Below, piece by piece: positions 16,049 through 24,372 of a stretch of DNA of 64,000 bases. A program made the translations under genes and the position numbers. The stretch's first letter is position 1; every line of letters begins with the position of its first letter. The notes beneath the pieces are model-generated. The model made no database searches. It was not told the DNA's origin and saw nothing but the letters and a program-made list of their open reading frames with translations. This stretch comes from Flavobacterium anseongense (GTDB lineage: Bacteria > Bacteroidota > Bacteroidia > Flavobacteriales > Flavobacteriaceae). The stretch is taken from the NCBI RefSeq assembly GCF_021608185.1, contig NZ_JAKIHN010000001.1, forward strand, positions 1 to 64,000. The letters are read 5' to 3'.

Positions 16049-18019
16049 TTACTGAACAATAATTTTCTTGATTATGGTTTTACTATCAGTAGTAATTCTT
16101 GACATATAAATTCCTGAAGCTAAGTCGATATGTAAGGTAGTTTCCCCTGCAAAATTTTGTTCAAAAACTTTTTGTCCAAGGGTAGAAAACACTTCAATTT
16201 TGGAATCCGTTGTAATGCCATAAATGGTAATGTTATCTTTCGCCGGATTTGGATACAGTACAACTTTAGCAGCATCGAAATTTGGAGTTGACAAAGGTGC
16301 AAACCAAGCCTGACCAACATTAGCTCCAAAAACATAATCCACTAAATCGGGATAATCAATAAACGGATTTCTATTTTGCTGCCAAGTATAGATATAATTG
16401 TTTCTATTCATTTCAAAATCATCACTTGGGTCAGAATGATTCCATGTCAATAAGGTAGTTAAATCACCAATCTGTCCAACTATATTTTCATTCGGATTAC
16501 CATTTACAACATTCAATCCATTGTATCGAACTGCCATGTAGAAACAGGCGCGAGCCACATCTCCTTTCCAACTGCTGGTTGGAATAGCTGTTGGTCCGTT
16601 ATAATCAATTCCATAATTCCTATTACCACGAGAAGAGTTTTCCTGACCATCAGCAGCTCTTAAATGATGTGCGTCAGAAAGTCCGGCACCAATATCATCA
16701 GGTCCGCTGGAAGACCAGACATTAATACCATCAGGAGGTAAATTATATAAATCACCAAAATTTCCTCTCGACTGGCTATAGATATGTTCTCTGTTCCATT
16801 TTCCAATTATACTGCTGTTGGTTTGATAATCAAATTTTGAACGAGGTTGCTCAGTATAAATTAACCAAACCTGATTATTGTTTAATGGATTTTGATCAGC
16901 GGTTTTCAAAATATTTATAATATCACCATAAGTATGGGCACGAACTACAGCCGGATTGGCAATAATATCTTGTATCGCTTGTTTTAAAGTCGCTCCCGAT
17001 TTTCCTTCCAGTGAATCGTAATAACCCGCCGGAACAGTTCTCGAAATATTTCCGTAAGTTGGATTAGCCGGAGTACCAAAAGGCAATGTCGTATAGTTAA
17101 CATCATTAACCCTGATTATATTGTTATTGTTGAGTATAATATAATTTGAAGGTACTGCTCCGATAGTAACTTTCATTTCTTCATCGCCATCATTAACACC
17201 ATCATTCAAAATCTGAATTACCTTTGAAGCTGCAGAGGATCCCGAAGGTATTGTAACATTTAAATTCCCTTCAAAATCAGCTGAGTTAAAAGAACCATTA
17301 TTTAAGGTTATTGAGAAATTCAAATCAGATGTTACAGCAACATCTGTTGTAAAAGTAATGGTAATATTTTCTCCCTCTGAGATAGTACTCCCCGAGTTGA
17401 AAGTCGTTGTAATTCCGTTATAAATAATTCCGGAACCATCATTATTGGCTCTTGGTGTTGGTGCTTTTACTTCATAAGTTCCATCTGCTTTTCTCTGTAT
17501 GGATTGTGTCGTCGCTGCACTATTAGCATTTTCATTATAACTTGCTGTGACATTTAAATCGGTCATCAAAGTAGTTGCCGAAGTCACTCCACTATTACTA
17601 TACACTAATGCATTGATCAAATTTACAGTCGTTCCTGCAGTTCCTAGAGGAAAATCTGTAGCATCTCCTAAATAAATAGCTACTGCATCTGGACCATTTT
17701 GAATGGTTGAATTTGGAATAGAATATGAACCAGATGGGCTTACCAAAGGGTTTGACAAAAGAATAATTCCATTACCATCGGTTACTAATCCATCTAAATC
17801 TATGGCATAATAGCTAAGATTGGTTAATCCGTTTGAGCTTCCGTTAAAAAGAACAACAGTATAACCATCTAAGGCGAAAAAAGGCGTGGTAGATTTTAAT
17901 TCGATAAATTCTTTCTCATCGACTGAAGGTGTGTCAGCATCTAGTTCATTGATAACAATCTGGGCATTACTTACCGAAAAAGCAAGCAGAACCAATAGTG
18001 GTAGTATTTTCTTAAACAT
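16049..18019 (-). CDS. T9SS-exported endonuclease I family nuclease
   Basis: A large secreted nuclease. From the chosen ATG at 18019 it has 656 residues; an upstream ATG at 18070 is possible but places 17 hydrophobic residues before a good signal peptide ending SNAQ. Domain order: a lamin-tail-like domain (about 20-180), a Calx-beta-like domain (about 200-300), an endonuclease I domain (about 320-560) with WNREHIYSQS and SDAHHLRAAD as catalytic His motifs, and a C-terminal T9SS type A sorting domain (about 585-656; VVLYPNPAKDNITI ... IIVQ). It should be a surface or secreted DNase/RNase. It converges on the M50 gene with only 6 bases between the stops. Confidence 0.9.
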   Translation of the reverse strand: MFKKILPLLVLLAFSVSNAQIVINELDADTPSVDEKEFIELKSTTPFFALDGYTVVLFNGSSNGLTNLSYYAIDLDGLVTDGNGIILLSNPLVSPSGSYSIPNSTIQNGPDAVAIYLGDATDFPLGTAGTTVNLINALVYSNSGVTSATTLMTDLNVTASYNENANSAATTQSIQRKADGTYEVKAPTPRANNDGSGIIYNGITTTFNSGSTISEGENITITFTTDVAVTSDLNFSITLNNGSFNSADFEGNLNVTIPSGSSAASKVIQILNDGVNDGDEEMKVTIGAVPSNYIILNNNNIIRVNDVNYTTLPFGTPANPTYGNISRTVPAGYYDSLEGKSGATLKQAIQDIIANPAVVRAHTYGDIINILKTADQNPLNNNQVWLIYTEQPRSKFDYQTNSSIIGKWNREHIYSQSRGNFGDLYNLPPDGINVWSSSGPDDIGAGLSDAHHLRAADGQENSSRGNRNYGIDYNGPTAIPTSSWKGDVARACFYMAVRYNGLNVVNGNPNENIVGQIGDLTTLLTWNHSDPSDDFEMNRNNYIYTWQQNRNPFIDYPDLVDYVFGANVGQAWFAPLSTPNFDAAKVVLYPNPAKDNITIYGITTDSKIEVFSTLGQKVFEQNFAGETTLHIDLASGIYMSRITTDSKTIIKKIIVQ

Positions 18020-18219
18020 TATTATTAAATTGTGGACAACAAATATATTTATAAGAAAAAGTAAAATCATAATTACCCCTCTGAATTAACTATAAAAAAG
18101 CTTCAAAAGGAATTTAATACGGAAAAAACTTAAAAAAACAAGAGCTATAACTTTGCAAAAAACTAAACCATAGATTTTTAATACAATTACACTATTTTTA
18201 CATCTCAAATTTTACTAGC

Positions 18220-19008
18220 TTGGAAGTTTTAGGATATTTTGGTGCGTTAGTTATTGGTATCGTATTAGGAATTACAGGAGGAGGTGGTTCAATACTAACA
18301 GTGCCTGTATTGGTTTATATGCTTAGTTATAATCCAATAATTGCTACGGCTTATTCACTGTTTATTGTTGGAACAACCTCAGCATTTGGAACTTTTCAAA
18401 ACTTTAAGAAAGGGCTTGTTGTTCCAAAAACAGCTTTGCTATTTGTCATTCCTTCTGTCATTGGAGTTTATTTAACCCGGAAATTTATTCTTCCGGAAAT
18501 CCCCGAAATTATACTTTATTTTGGTTCTGCTCAATTATCAAAAGCTACTTTTTTGATGTTGATTTTTGCCGTTGTTATGTTTTTGGCTGCTTATTCGATG
18601 CTGAAAGATGACAAAGAAAATGAGGTTGTTGATTTTAAAACTAAATCTTTGTTAGCTGTTATTATTCAACTATTCTTTGTGGGGATTTTAATTGGTTTGA
18701 TTGGTGCCGGTGGTGGTTTTTTAATCATTCCTGCCCTCCTGAAATTTGCCAGATTACCAATGAAGAATGCCATTGGAACTTCACTATTAATAATTACCAT
18801 TAACTCACTGATTGGATTTACAGGTGATATTCAAAATATGGAAATCGATTGGCTATTTCTGATTCCGTTTACAACCTTTTCTGTGATTGGAATATACATT
18901 GGGCTTTATATTCAGCATTACATTAATGAAAAACATTTGAAAAAAATATTTGGTTTTTTTGTTTTGATAATGTCATTCTTTATTCTTTACAAAGAACTTT
19001 TATCATAA
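18220..19008 (+). CDS. TauE/SafE family sulfite/sulfonate exporter
   Basis: A 262-residue integral membrane protein with about eight helices and two internally repeated halves (GITGGGGSILTVPVLVY near 20-36 and GLIGAGGGFLIIPALLKF near 166-183), the hallmark of TauE/SafE. These transport sulfite, sulfoacetate or related organosulfur anions. The start is TTG, chosen because the family begins right here with a short MxxLGYxGAL segment; no ATG fits. The following gene encodes a CstB-like persulfide enzyme, and exporters of this family sit with cst genes in other bacteria, so sulfite or thiosulfate export during sulfide detoxification is likely. Confidence 0.88.
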   Translation: MEVLGYFGALVIGIVLGITGGGGSILTVPVLVYMLSYNPIIATAYSLFIVGTTSAFGTFQNFKKGLVVPKTALLFVIPSVIGVYLTRKFILPEIPEIILYFGSAQLSKATFLMLIFAVVMFLAAYSMLKDDKENEVVDFKTKSLLAVIIQLFFVGILIGLIGAGGGFLIIPALLKFARLPMKNAIGTSLLIITINSLIGFTGDIQNMEIDWLFLIPFTTFSVIGIYIGLYIQHYINEKHLKKIFGFFVLIMSFFILYKELLS

Positions 19009-19023
19009 AGTATTCTAAATTCA

Positions 19024-19055
19024 TTGTTTACTTTTGTAGTTATAATTTAATTTTG
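19024..19055 (+). promoter_or_regulatory. Promoter of the MBL-rhodanese gene
   Basis: TTG at 19024-19026, a 21-base spacer and TAATTTTG at 19048-19055, matching the Bacteroidota pattern. The ATG is at 19072, so the leader is short. This suggests separate transcription from tauE. Confidence 0.5.
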
Positions 19056-19071
19056 CATAAAACATTTTGTT

Positions 19072-20484
19072 ATGAAAATCGAACAAATATATACCGGATG
19101 CATTGCTCAGGCAGCGTATTATCTTGAAAGCAATGGTGAAGCAGCAATTTTCGATCCGCTGCGTGAAGTGCAGCCTTATTTGGACCGAGCACAAAAAGAC
19201 AATGCCAAGATCAAATACGTTTTTGAAACACATTTTCATGCTGATTTTGTTTCCGGACATTTGGATTTAGCCAATAAAAGTGGCGGTGAAATTGTTTATG
19301 GTCCAACTGCAAATCCTGAATTTAAAGCTATAATCGCGATAGATAACCAGGAATTTAAAGTGGGTAATTACACTGTAAAAGCAATTCATACTCCGGGACA
19401 TACTTTAGAAAGCACTTGCTATTTGCTAATTGATGAAAACGGAAAACACTACGGAATCATAACCGGAGACACCTTATTTATTGGTGATGTTGGTCGACCT
19501 GATTTGGCTCAGGCTTTGGTTGATGATTTAACACAGGAAAAATTGGCCGGTTATCTTTTTGATTCATTGCGAAATAAAATTATGCCATTGGCTGATGATT
19601 TAATTGTGTATCCTAGTCATGGTGCCGGAAGTGCCTGTGGCAAAAATATGAGTAAAGAAACGACAGATACTTTAGGCAATCAAAAAAGAACGAATTATGC
19701 TTTGCGTGCTGATATGACCAAAGAGGAATTCACTAAAGAATTGCTTGATGGTTTAGGTGCTCCGCCAGCATATTTCCCTCAAAATGTGATGATGAATATT
19801 AAAGGATATGATAGTTTGGACAGCATTATTCATAAGAGTAACATTGGACTTTCGCCAAGAGAATTTGAAGCCGTTGCCAATCAAGGAGATATTGTCATTT
19901 TAGATGTTCGACATGAAAATGATTTTGTAAAAGCACATATTCCGAATTCTATTTTTATTGGTATTCAGGGGAATTTTGCGCCATGGGTTGGTTCTATGCT
20001 GCGCGATGTTAATCAAAAACTATTGCTTGTCATTCCGGAAGGAAGAGAAGAAGAAACCATTACCCGATTGTCGCGTGTTGGTTTTGACCATGTTTTGGGT
20101 TATCTTAAAGACGGTATTGAGGCATGGAAGAAAGCAGGTTTCGAAACGGATAGTATTCACTCTATTTCACCGGAAGAATTTGCAAACGAAATAAATGCAA
20201 AAAGCATAGTAGTTGATGCCCGAAAACCAGGAGAGTATGAGGCTGAACATGTGGAAAACGCCATCAATCTTCCTTTGGACAATATTAATGATAACTTTCA
20301 AAGTATTCCAAAAGGTGACGATTTTTATTTGCATTGTGCAGGCGGTTATCGTTCGGTAATTATGGCATCCATTTTAAAATCGCGTGGAATTCACAATATT
20401 ATCAATGTTGAAAAAGGAATGAGCGGTATTAAACAAACGACTGTAAGTTGTACAAAATTTGAATGTCCATCAACAAAAAAATAA
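19072..20484 (+). CDS. MBL-fold persulfide dioxygenase-rhodanese fusion (CstB-like)
   Basis: A 470-residue cytosolic fusion. The N-terminal metallo-beta-lactamase domain (about 1-240) has THFHADFVSGH (H54, H56, D58, H63), TPGHT and GDTLFIGDVGRPDL, which is the ETHE1-type iron site. Two rhodanese domains follow. The first (about 265-360) has VILDVR but lacks the active-site Cys (LLLVIPEGREEE). The second (about 370-465) has HCAGGYRS with the persulfide-carrying Cys. This layout matches staphylococcal CstB, which oxidises glutathione- or CoA-like persulfides to thiosulfate. It supports a sulfide-detoxification role with the adjacent TauE. Confidence 0.92.
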   Translation: MKIEQIYTGCIAQAAYYLESNGEAAIFDPLREVQPYLDRAQKDNAKIKYVFETHFHADFVSGHLDLANKSGGEIVYGPTANPEFKAIIAIDNQEFKVGNYTVKAIHTPGHTLESTCYLLIDENGKHYGIITGDTLFIGDVGRPDLAQALVDDLTQEKLAGYLFDSLRNKIMPLADDLIVYPSHGAGSACGKNMSKETTDTLGNQKRTNYALRADMTKEEFTKELLDGLGAPPAYFPQNVMMNIKGYDSLDSIIHKSNIGLSPREFEAVANQGDIVILDVRHENDFVKAHIPNSIFIGIQGNFAPWVGSMLRDVNQKLLLVIPEGREEETITRLSRVGFDHVLGYLKDGIEAWKKAGFETDSIHSISPEEFANEINAKSIVVDARKPGEYEAEHVENAINLPLDNINDNFQSIPKGDDFYLHCAGGYRSVIMASILKSRGIHNIINVEKGMSGIKQTTVSCTKFECPSTKK

Positions 20485-20529
20485 TTCAAAAAAAAGTTAA
20501 ATAACTGATTATTCATTAGGCAAATTAGA

Positions 20530-20537
20530 TACATTTG
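20530..20537 (+). promoter_or_regulatory. -7 element of the DUF4369/TlpA gene
   Basis: TACATTTG fits TAnnTTTG and lies 27 bases ahead of the ATG at 20564. No clear -33 TTG is seen at the right spacing. Confidence 0.4.
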
Positions 20538-20563
20538 CATTCGTAAAAATTTAAAACAAAAAA

Positions 20564-21738
20564 ATGAAAAAAATAATTCTTTTAGTAGCTGTAGCCGTAG
20601 TTCTGTTTTCATGTAAGAACTTGGGCGAAGGTGAATATGAAATTACAGGAAATGTAAAAGGAATGAAAACAGGTTTAGTGTACCTTGAAAAACAAAACCC
20701 AATGGGAATGGGACCAATCGCAATTGATACTGTAAAAATTGTTGATGGAAAATTTGAAATCAAAGGAAAAACAACCGAGCCGGAAATTCATTTTATTCAA
20801 ATTGATAAAGTAAACGGTAAAGTTCCTTTTATTCTTGAAGGTGGTGAAATTGCAATTACGGTTGATAAGGACAGCATCTTTAAATCAAAATCATCGGGTA
20901 CATACAACAATGATGAGTTTACTAAATTCAACGAAGAAACTACTAAAATTCAAAAAAGAATGCAAAAGGCTGTTATGGATTTTCAAATGAAAAACATGGC
21001 CGTAATGAATGAAGCTCAGCAAAACAAAGACACAGCAACAATAAGCCGATTGAGAAAAGAATATGATGTAGTTCAAAAACCAATCACAGATTTCACTTTT
21101 GGTTATCCAAAAACACACCCAAAATCATTCATCAGTGTTTTGATTGTACAGATGATGTCTAACAATCCTAAGTTCGCTAAAGAAATTGACGGACTATACA
21201 ATTCACTTGATGAGTCATTGAAAAAAACAAAACCAGGGAAGGCAATTAAGTCAACTCTAGATTTAAAAAAAAAGCCAGCAACAGTCCCAACAGCACCAAC
21301 GGCAACAAACTAGTTACTGAAGGCAGCTTTGCTCCAGACTTTAAAGCACCAACACCGGAAGGCAAATTGGTTTCTTTGAAAGAAAGTTTGGGAAAAGCAA
21401 CATTGATTGATTTTTGGGCATCATGGTGTGGACCATGCAGACAGGAAAACCCAAATGTTGTAGCACTTTACAAAGAGTTTCACAACAAAGGATTGAATAT
21501 CATAAGTGTCTCGCTGGATGATGATGTTACCGATTGGAAAGAAGCTATTGCAAAAGACAAATTAACCTGGACGCATGTTTCTAATCTGAAAGAAATGAAT
21601 GACCCAATTGCATTGCAATATGGAGTTACTCAGATTCCAACAACATTTTTGTTAGATGCTAAAGGGAAAGTGGTGGCAGTTGATTTAAGAGGCGAAGATT
21701 TAAATGCAAAAGTCAAAGCGCTATTAACTATAAAATAA
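20564..21738 (+). pseudogene. DUF4369 + TlpA-like thioredoxin, interrupted by a frameshift
   Basis: One protein split over two frames. The first frame (20564-21313, 249 residues) encodes a lipoprotein signal (LFSC, C17) and a DUF4369 domain, then helical linker. At an A9 run (21265-21273) it continues with only 13 out-of-place residues to a stop at 21311. The -1 frame is open from the A-run to 21738 and reads KLVTEGSFAPDFKAPTPEGK, then the thioredoxin fold with active site WCGPC and the cis-Pro IPTTF. Full-length relatives (DUF4369-TlpA, about 380 residues) are periplasmic disulfide reductases anchored to the membrane. Either an A was lost from the run (mutation or sequencing error) or the fusion is made by frameshifting; see the finding. 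Confidence 0.85.
21265..21274 (+). other. A9-G slippery run at the frame junction
   Basis: In the upstream frame the codons read TTA AAA AAA AAG, giving a perfect A_AAA_AAG heptamer, the same as in E. coli dnaX. A slip of -1, or one extra A in the run, joins the DUF4369 and thioredoxin frames exactly. Confidence 0.75.
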
Positions 21739-21760
21739 TACTAATTTAGTACTACATAGA

Positions 21761-21787
21761 AAAAATCTCCTTCGGGAGATTTTTTTA
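21761..21787 (+). terminator. Intrinsic terminator of the DUF4369/TlpA gene
   Basis: A 10-bp stem AAAAATCTCC / GGAGATTTTT closed by a TTCG tetraloop and followed by a T-run. Confidence 0.9.
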
Positions 21788-21841
21788 TTTTACTTATAAC
21801 CAAAACGTTGAAAAAATGGTTGCGAATTAGTTATTTTTTTG

Positions 21842-21872
21842 TTTGTGAAACTGGAAAGTGTTTATATATTTG
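21842..21872 (+). promoter_or_regulatory. Promoter of tRNA-Tyr
   Basis: TTTG at 21842-21845, 19-base spacer, TATATTTG at 21865-21872. This is a full match to the Bacteroidota -33/-7 consensus, 19 bases upstream of the mature tRNA 5' end. Confidence 0.8.
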
Positions 21873-21890
21873 CAACCGCTACAAGCAAAT

Positions 21891-21971
21891 GGGGAGATAC
21901 TCAAGCGGCCAACGAGGGCAGACTGTAAATCTGCTGTGAGAACTTCGCAGGTTCGAATCCTGCTCTCCCCA
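21891..21971 (+). tRNA. tRNA-Tyr (GTA)
   Basis: The acceptor stem GGGGAGA (21891-21897) pairs with TCTCCCC (21964-21970), with discriminator A at 21971. The anticodon stem GCAGA / TCTGC (21918-21922 / 21930-21934) encloses loop CTGTAAA with anticodon GTA at 21925-21927, decoding Tyr. A long variable arm (class II, as expected for bacterial tRNA-Tyr) follows, and then T arm GCAGG-TTCGAAT-CCTGC. The 3' CCA is not encoded. It is a lone tRNA with its own promoter and a downstream hairpin. Confidence 0.95.
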
Positions 21972-21989
21972 CGAATAAATATATTAATA

Positions 21990-22024
21990 AGAAAAAACAC
22001 CAAGCTTGCTTGAGTGTTTTTTTT
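21990..22024 (+). terminator. Probable terminator of tRNA-Tyr
   Basis: An imperfect stem AAAACAC-CAAG / CTTG-AGTGTTTT (one mismatch) with an 8-T run, 20 bases after the tRNA. Confidence 0.65.
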
Positions 22025-22033
22025 GTTTGATGT

Positions 22034-22186
22034 ATTTTCAGAGCGTAGCTCTGAAGGATATTGCGAAGCAAAATCCTGTCCTTGCTCAGGATCACGAAGT
22101 AATAATACAAACAGTGATTGCATGAGCGTTTTTCTTTTTATTTTATTTTCAGAGCGTAGCTCTGAAGGATATTGCGAAGCAAAATC
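22034..22186. repeat. Pair of identical 42-base direct repeats downstream of tRNA-Tyr
   Basis: The 42 bases at 22034-22075 recur exactly at 22145-22186 (period 111). Each contains the hairpin CAGAGC-GTA-GCTCTG and the phrase GCGAAGCAAAATC. Flanks are also partly alike: both copies are preceded by a T-rich stretch and followed by an AGGATCAC phrase, so a unit of about 110 bases seems to have been duplicated and then decayed. No protein gene lies in 21972-22278; the rest of that interval is the tRNA terminator, these repeats and the promoter of the next gene (TATATTTG at 22251). Confidence 0.75.
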
Positions 22187-22278
22187 ATGCTAAGGATCAC
22201 AAATCAATCCTGCAAAAAGTTAATATTCATTTCATATAACTTAAAAAACTTATATTTGAGTTCTTAAAATTTGAAACT

Positions 22279-22815
22279 ATGAAATCAAAATTAACTTTCT
22301 GTTCATTACTGGCACTTTCAATTACATTTATATCCTGTAAAAAAGAAGAAGCCAAAACCGAAACTGAGGCAGTCACAACAAATACAACCCAACAGCCAAT
22401 AATAGTCCCAAACGTACAACCTATTCCGGCTCAAACAACCTATGCACAACCTAGTCAACAAGTCAGTATGCCTGTGCAAAATACACCACAAACGGTAACA
22501 CAAGCTCCCGTTGTAACTAAACCCGGAATGAATCCACCACATGGACAACCAGGTCACAGATGTGACATTGCGGTTGGTGCTCCATTAAATTCTCCGGTGG
22601 CGAAAGCGGCTACAACAGTAGCAACTCCAGGTAAGCCATCATATACCACAACGACTACCTCTACTCCAAATCCAACATCAACAACTACGACAGTCGGAAC
22701 TCCGGAATTATTAAAAACAGACACACCGGCTGCTACAGCACCGGGAATGAATCCACCACATGGGCAGCCTGGACATGTATGTGGGACTCCTGTTGGGTCA
22801 CCATTACCAAAATAG
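22279..22815 (+). CDS. Lipoprotein with repeated NPPHGQPGH-Cys motifs
   Basis: A 178-residue lipoprotein: the lipobox ends at C20 (FISC-KK). The mature protein is low in complexity (Thr, Pro, Gln) and contains two copies of PGMNPPHGQPGHxC followed by VGxPL, one near 93-110 and one at the very C-terminus. Each copy has two His and one Cys, a possible metal or haem site. I recall this motif at the C-termini of assorted Bacteroidota proteins, but no function is known to me. A TATATTTG -7 element is at 22251. It is monocistronic, with a strong terminator following. Confidence 0.75.
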   Translation: MKSKLTFCSLLALSITFISCKKEEAKTETEAVTTNTTQQPIIVPNVQPIPAQTTYAQPSQQVSMPVQNTPQTVTQAPVVTKPGMNPPHGQPGHRCDIAVGAPLNSPVAKAATTVATPGKPSYTTTTTSTPNPTSTTTTVGTPELLKTDTPAATAPGMNPPHGQPGHVCGTPVGSPLPK

Positions 22816-22835
22816 TAAGCTTGTTTAAAATCATA

Positions 22836-22867
22836 AAAAAACTCCTCAAGAAATTGAGGAGTTTTTT
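22836..22867. terminator. Bidirectional intrinsic terminator
   Basis: A 14-bp stem AAAAAACTCCTCAA / TTGAGGAGTTTTTT with a GAAA loop. It separates the convergent lipoprotein and SIMPL genes. Confidence 0.9.
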
Positions 22868-22886
22868 GTTATACTATAATTGACTA

Positions 22887-23579
22887 TTATTCTAATGCAA
22901 AAGTTACGCTTACGTTAGTATTTATTTCTAATTCACCAACAGCTAATGTTTCTCTTTGAGCGCCGCCATCTGCTGCCATTGCCATCATTCCACCTTTGTA
23001 CATTGGCTGTGGAATATAACTTTGAGAGTTATCCGTAATCAACAATGCTTTGCCTACTTTTTGTCCTAAAACCGAAACATAATCCTGTGCTTTTTGTTTG
23101 GCATTCTGCATTGCTTTTTTTCTTGCCTCTCTTTCATAATCATCCATTTTAGACGATTTGAATTCAACTCCATTAATAGAATTTACACCTGCATCATTTA
23201 ATCCCATCATAATGACATCGTACTTAGATAAATCTTTAAGTGTAATGCTCAAAGTTTGATTAGCTTGAAAATTATATTTCTTTTTCTCATAATCATAACT
23301 TTTGTACAAGCTTACGTTATTGGTCTTATAATCGGTAGCCGGAATACCCGATTTCTTTAAAAACTTGATTACTTTGTCAACCACTTCATCATTCAAAGTT
23401 TTTACCTCTTTGGCATCTTTACCCGAATTCTGAAAACCAACACTTATAATCGCTTGGTCCGGAACTATTTTTACTTTTCCTTCACCTGTAACCGAAATTT
23501 GTGGCACTTGGCTTTTTTGCTCTTGTGCTTGTACTGCTATAGCAAAAATAACTGCTATAATTAGAAATGTTCTTTTCAT
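22887..23579 (-). CDS. SIMPL domain (DUF541) periplasmic protein
   Basis: A 230-residue exported protein from the ATG at 23579, chosen because it starts a good signal peptide (MKRTFLII ... AVQAQ); a longer frame to 23627 adds 16 unlikely residues. The SIMPL/DUF541 domain covers nearly all the mature part, with the typical ISVTGEGKVKIVPDQAIISVGF opening and later LGQKVGKALLI. Relatives in E. coli (YggE) lower oxidative stress and others form periplasmic rings; the activity is uncertain. It follows the rhomboid gene in the same direction with about 50 bases between. Confidence 0.88.
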   Translation of the reverse strand: MKRTFLIIAVIFAIAVQAQEQKSQVPQISVTGEGKVKIVPDQAIISVGFQNSGKDAKEVKTLNDEVVDKVIKFLKKSGIPATDYKTNNVSLYKSYDYEKKKYNFQANQTLSITLKDLSKYDVIMMGLNDAGVNSINGVEFKSSKMDDYEREARKKAMQNAKQKAQDYVSVLGQKVGKALLITDNSQSYIPQPMYKGGMMAMAADGGAQRETLAVGELEINTNVSVTFALE

Positions 23580-23627
23580 GATATTTTTTATTTGATTGTT
23601 GTATCCGTTTTTCAAAAGTTGTGCCAA

Positions 23628-24269
23628 TTATAGTTTTCCCATTTTTGCCATTATAAAAAGGATGATAATGGGTATTGCCAAAAGAATGACCATATAAGTG
23701 CTTTGCTCAAAAAGTATTGGTTCTTTTATCAGTGTGATAGCATAACCTCCAATAGCACCACCAAAGTGTGCTGTATGCCCAATATTATCTGCTCTAGACT
23801 TCATTCCATAAATAGAATATAGCAAATAGCCAATTCCGAAAATGTAAGCTGGCAAAGGTATGATTCCAAAAATTCCAATAACCATGTCTGGATACAACAA
23901 TATGGACGAATAAATAATTCCTGTAACTGCGCCCGATGCTCCAACTGCACGATAGTTATATTCATTGCCATGAAAAACCATGGTAAGCAAACTTCCAAAA
24001 ATTAAACTCCCGGCATAGATTAACAGAAAAGTCAGATTCCCTAATGTTTCCGTTATCACTGGAGCAAAGGAATACAACGCAATCATGTTAAACGCCAAAT
24101 GAACAATATCAGCATGCAGAAAGGCAGAAGAAATCATTCTTATTTGTTCTCCGGCACGAATGCTTCCGACATGAAATTGATACTTTCTAAAAAAAGATTC
24201 GTCATTGAATCCTTTCATGCTTATCAGTACATTAGCAGCAATTATGGCTAATAAAAAAATGTTGACCAT
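23628..24269 (-). CDS. Rhomboid family intramembrane serine protease
   Basis: A 213-residue protease of the inner membrane with six helices. The catalytic dyad is visible: S112 in GASG (110-113) and H168 in HTAHFGG. The start at 24269 (MVNIFLLAI) fits the family's first helix; a longer frame reaches 24326 but adds a Cys-rich unlikely tail. Rhomboids cut single-pass membrane proteins within or near the helix; the substrate here is unknown. The next gene, at 24373, diverges from it. Confidence 0.9.
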   Translation of the reverse strand: MVNIFLLAIIAANVLISMKGFNDESFFRKYQFHVGSIRAGEQIRMISSAFLHADIVHLAFNMIALYSFAPVITETLGNLTFLLIYAGSLIFGSLLTMVFHGNEYNYRAVGASGAVTGIIYSSILLYPDMVIGIFGIIPLPAYIFGIGYLLYSIYGMKSRADNIGHTAHFGGAIGGYAITLIKEPILFEQSTYMVILLAIPIIILFIMAKMGKL

Positions 24270-24372
24270 TACTTGAAATATTTCAGTAAAAATAATAATA
24301 CTTCTGCAGCAATTGTTAAATAGCATACGTTAAAATAACTTTAAACTTTATATTTGCATAAAATTATAGCGA

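Noticed and set aside
21827..22123. Open frames on the minus strand over the tRNA-Tyr region (98 and 69 residues)
   Set aside because: They run through the tRNA and the repeats; the translations match no protein pattern and are by-products of GC-richer DNA.
22034..22186. Possible CRISPR array
   Set aside because: Only two copies, 111 bases apart, no cas genes, and the intervening sequence is not of spacer size.
21891..22186. Integration (att) site of a mobile element at tRNA-Tyr
   Set aside because: No integrase or duplicated tRNA 3' end; the 42-base repeats do not include tRNA sequence.
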